64,000 nucleotides of DNA, taken from assembly GCA_965112735.1 (NCBI GenBank), contig OZ218964.1:1860001-1924000 (forward strand). The letters are read 5' to 3'. This DNA is from Phaeosaccion multiseriatum. Taxonomy: Eukaryota > Ochrophyta, other classes. The notes under the pieces are model-generated. The model searched no databases. It was not told the DNA's origin and saw only the letters and a list, made by a program, of their open reading frames with translations. How positions within the stretch are numbered: the stretch's first letter is position 1; the number at the start of each line of letters is the position of its first letter. The translations under genes and the position numbers were made by a program. Positions 63,403 to 64,000 of this stretch are shown here, one piece after another.

Positions 63403-64000
63403 CTACTGAGCGTTTTTGGGGGCCCGAAGGCGGGAGAGGAGTTCCCTTAGCCGCGAGTTCTTCGTTCGATTGGCCTCTGCACTGCTGCTGCTGCTGCTGC
63501 TGCTGCAAGCCAGGAAGACAGGTCTCTCAAATTCCTCCAGCATCTGCATCACGATTCTCACCCCGCTGGCTTTAGGCCCACTCGCAGCCATCCGCGCAGC
63601 TGGCAAAAGGGCTCTCGTCGTGGCGTTCGTCGGTGACGAAGCTTCCTCGGCGTCGGCTGGCCCCGTGCGGGGCGAATCTGTTACTTCATCCACGACTGAT
63701 TCGTAAAGCCCGCCATAAAGGTCCCCGTCTTCCGCGTCATCCTTCTCTTCTTCATCTTCGTCCTCCGCCGTTTTTTCCTCCTCCTCTCTCACCTCCGGGA
63801 CACCATCCTCCTTCTTAACTTGCAGATGCTCACTTTCACCCTTCGATTCCCCCAGGACGTGTGTGGAACATACTTGCATTCCTACGGGTCCATCGACGAG
63901 ATGGCCATCACCCTTGCCTTCCAGCGCTCCAATCTCGTCCAGGTCATCTGCGTCTAAATTCTCACGGCCGCCACACCGCTTCGTCGCCACGTCCCAGAAA
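63403..64000 (-). CDS. unrecognised acidic protein, 3' end only (cut by window edge)
   Basis: An open minus-strand frame runs from the window edge to a TAG at 63403, convergent with the dynein light chain 25 bp away. The visible ~198 residues are very acidic in the middle (VREEEEKTAEDEDEEEKDD, DGDLYGGLYESVVDEV), then carry a poly-Ser run and a basic end, RLRELLSRLRAPKNAQ. The GVRIVMQMLEEFERPVF segment looks like an amphipathic helix. No family recognised. Length and consistent composition favour a real gene, but the upstream part is needed. Confidence 0.55.
   Translation of the reverse strand, partial: FWDVATKRCGGRENLDADDLDEIGALEGKGDGHLVDGPVGMQVCSTHVLGESKGESEHLQVKKEDGVPEVREEEEKTAEDEDEEEKDDAEDGDLYGGLYESVVDEVTDSPRTGPADAEEASSPTNATTRALLPAARMAASGPKASGVRIVMQMLEEFERPVFLACSSSSSSSSAEANRTKNSRLRELLSRLRAPKNAQ

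Overview
This window is nuclear DNA of a eukaryote. It has intron-rich genes with GT-AG introns (plus one likely GC-AG), short intergenic spaces and no bacterial-type operons. The gene content points to a photosynthetic heterokont (ochrophyte) alga. The violaxanthin de-epoxidase precursor begins with a signal peptide ending in an ASAF motif, the usual plastid-entry signal of stramenopile complex plastids. Axonemal and centrosomal genes (DRC1, an axonemal coiled-coil protein, Cep57-like, ASPM, a Tctex-type dynein light chain) suggest a flagellated stage with centrioles. I cannot name the species from sequence alone.

Layout. 1-11.4 kb: 3' part of a carotenoid oxygenase gene (-), an SLC35D-type nucleotide-sugar transporter (+), a possible small membrane protein (-), DRC1 (+), and a long 8-exon (-) model that joins an unrecognised acidic coiled-coil protein to a GT25 glycosyltransferase. 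11.56-13.27 kb: a transposon-like element with 27-bp terminal inverted repeats and 6-bp target duplications, containing about 1.2 kb of pure GGGA repeat. 13.4-31.3 kb: ClpX (-), NAA10-like acetyltransferase (+), Cep57-like protein (+), PWP2 (-), SET-domain lysine methyltransferase (+), axonemal coiled-coil protein (-), three-repeat MYB (+). 31.4-34.4 kb: TUL1-like membrane RING ligase (-), then two more short inverted-repeat elements with 6-bp target duplications. 34.4-47.7 kb: MMS19 (-), PTGES2-like (+), violaxanthin de-epoxidase (-), dynactin p62 (+), COP9 subunit 7 (+), and an in-frame fusion of myo-inositol-phosphate synthase with a PfkB sugar kinase (-). 47.9-64 kb: calpain-like protein lacking its catalytic cysteine (-), malic enzyme (+), ASPM with a highly homogenised 177-bp IQ repeat array (+), protein-only RNase P (-), Tctex-type dynein light chain (+), and the 3' end of an acidic protein gene (-).

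Exon models were built by hand from conserved family sequence, splice consensus and phase bookkeeping. For nearly all genes the exon lengths sum to an intact reading frame. Start codons and 5' ends are the least certain parts. The genes are mostly unrelated housekeeping functions arranged head-to-head or tail-to-tail. The best candidates for new biology are the synthase-kinase fusion, the GT25 fusion, the 6-bp-duplication element family, the catalytically dead calpain, and the 11-residue repeat tail of the de-epoxidase.
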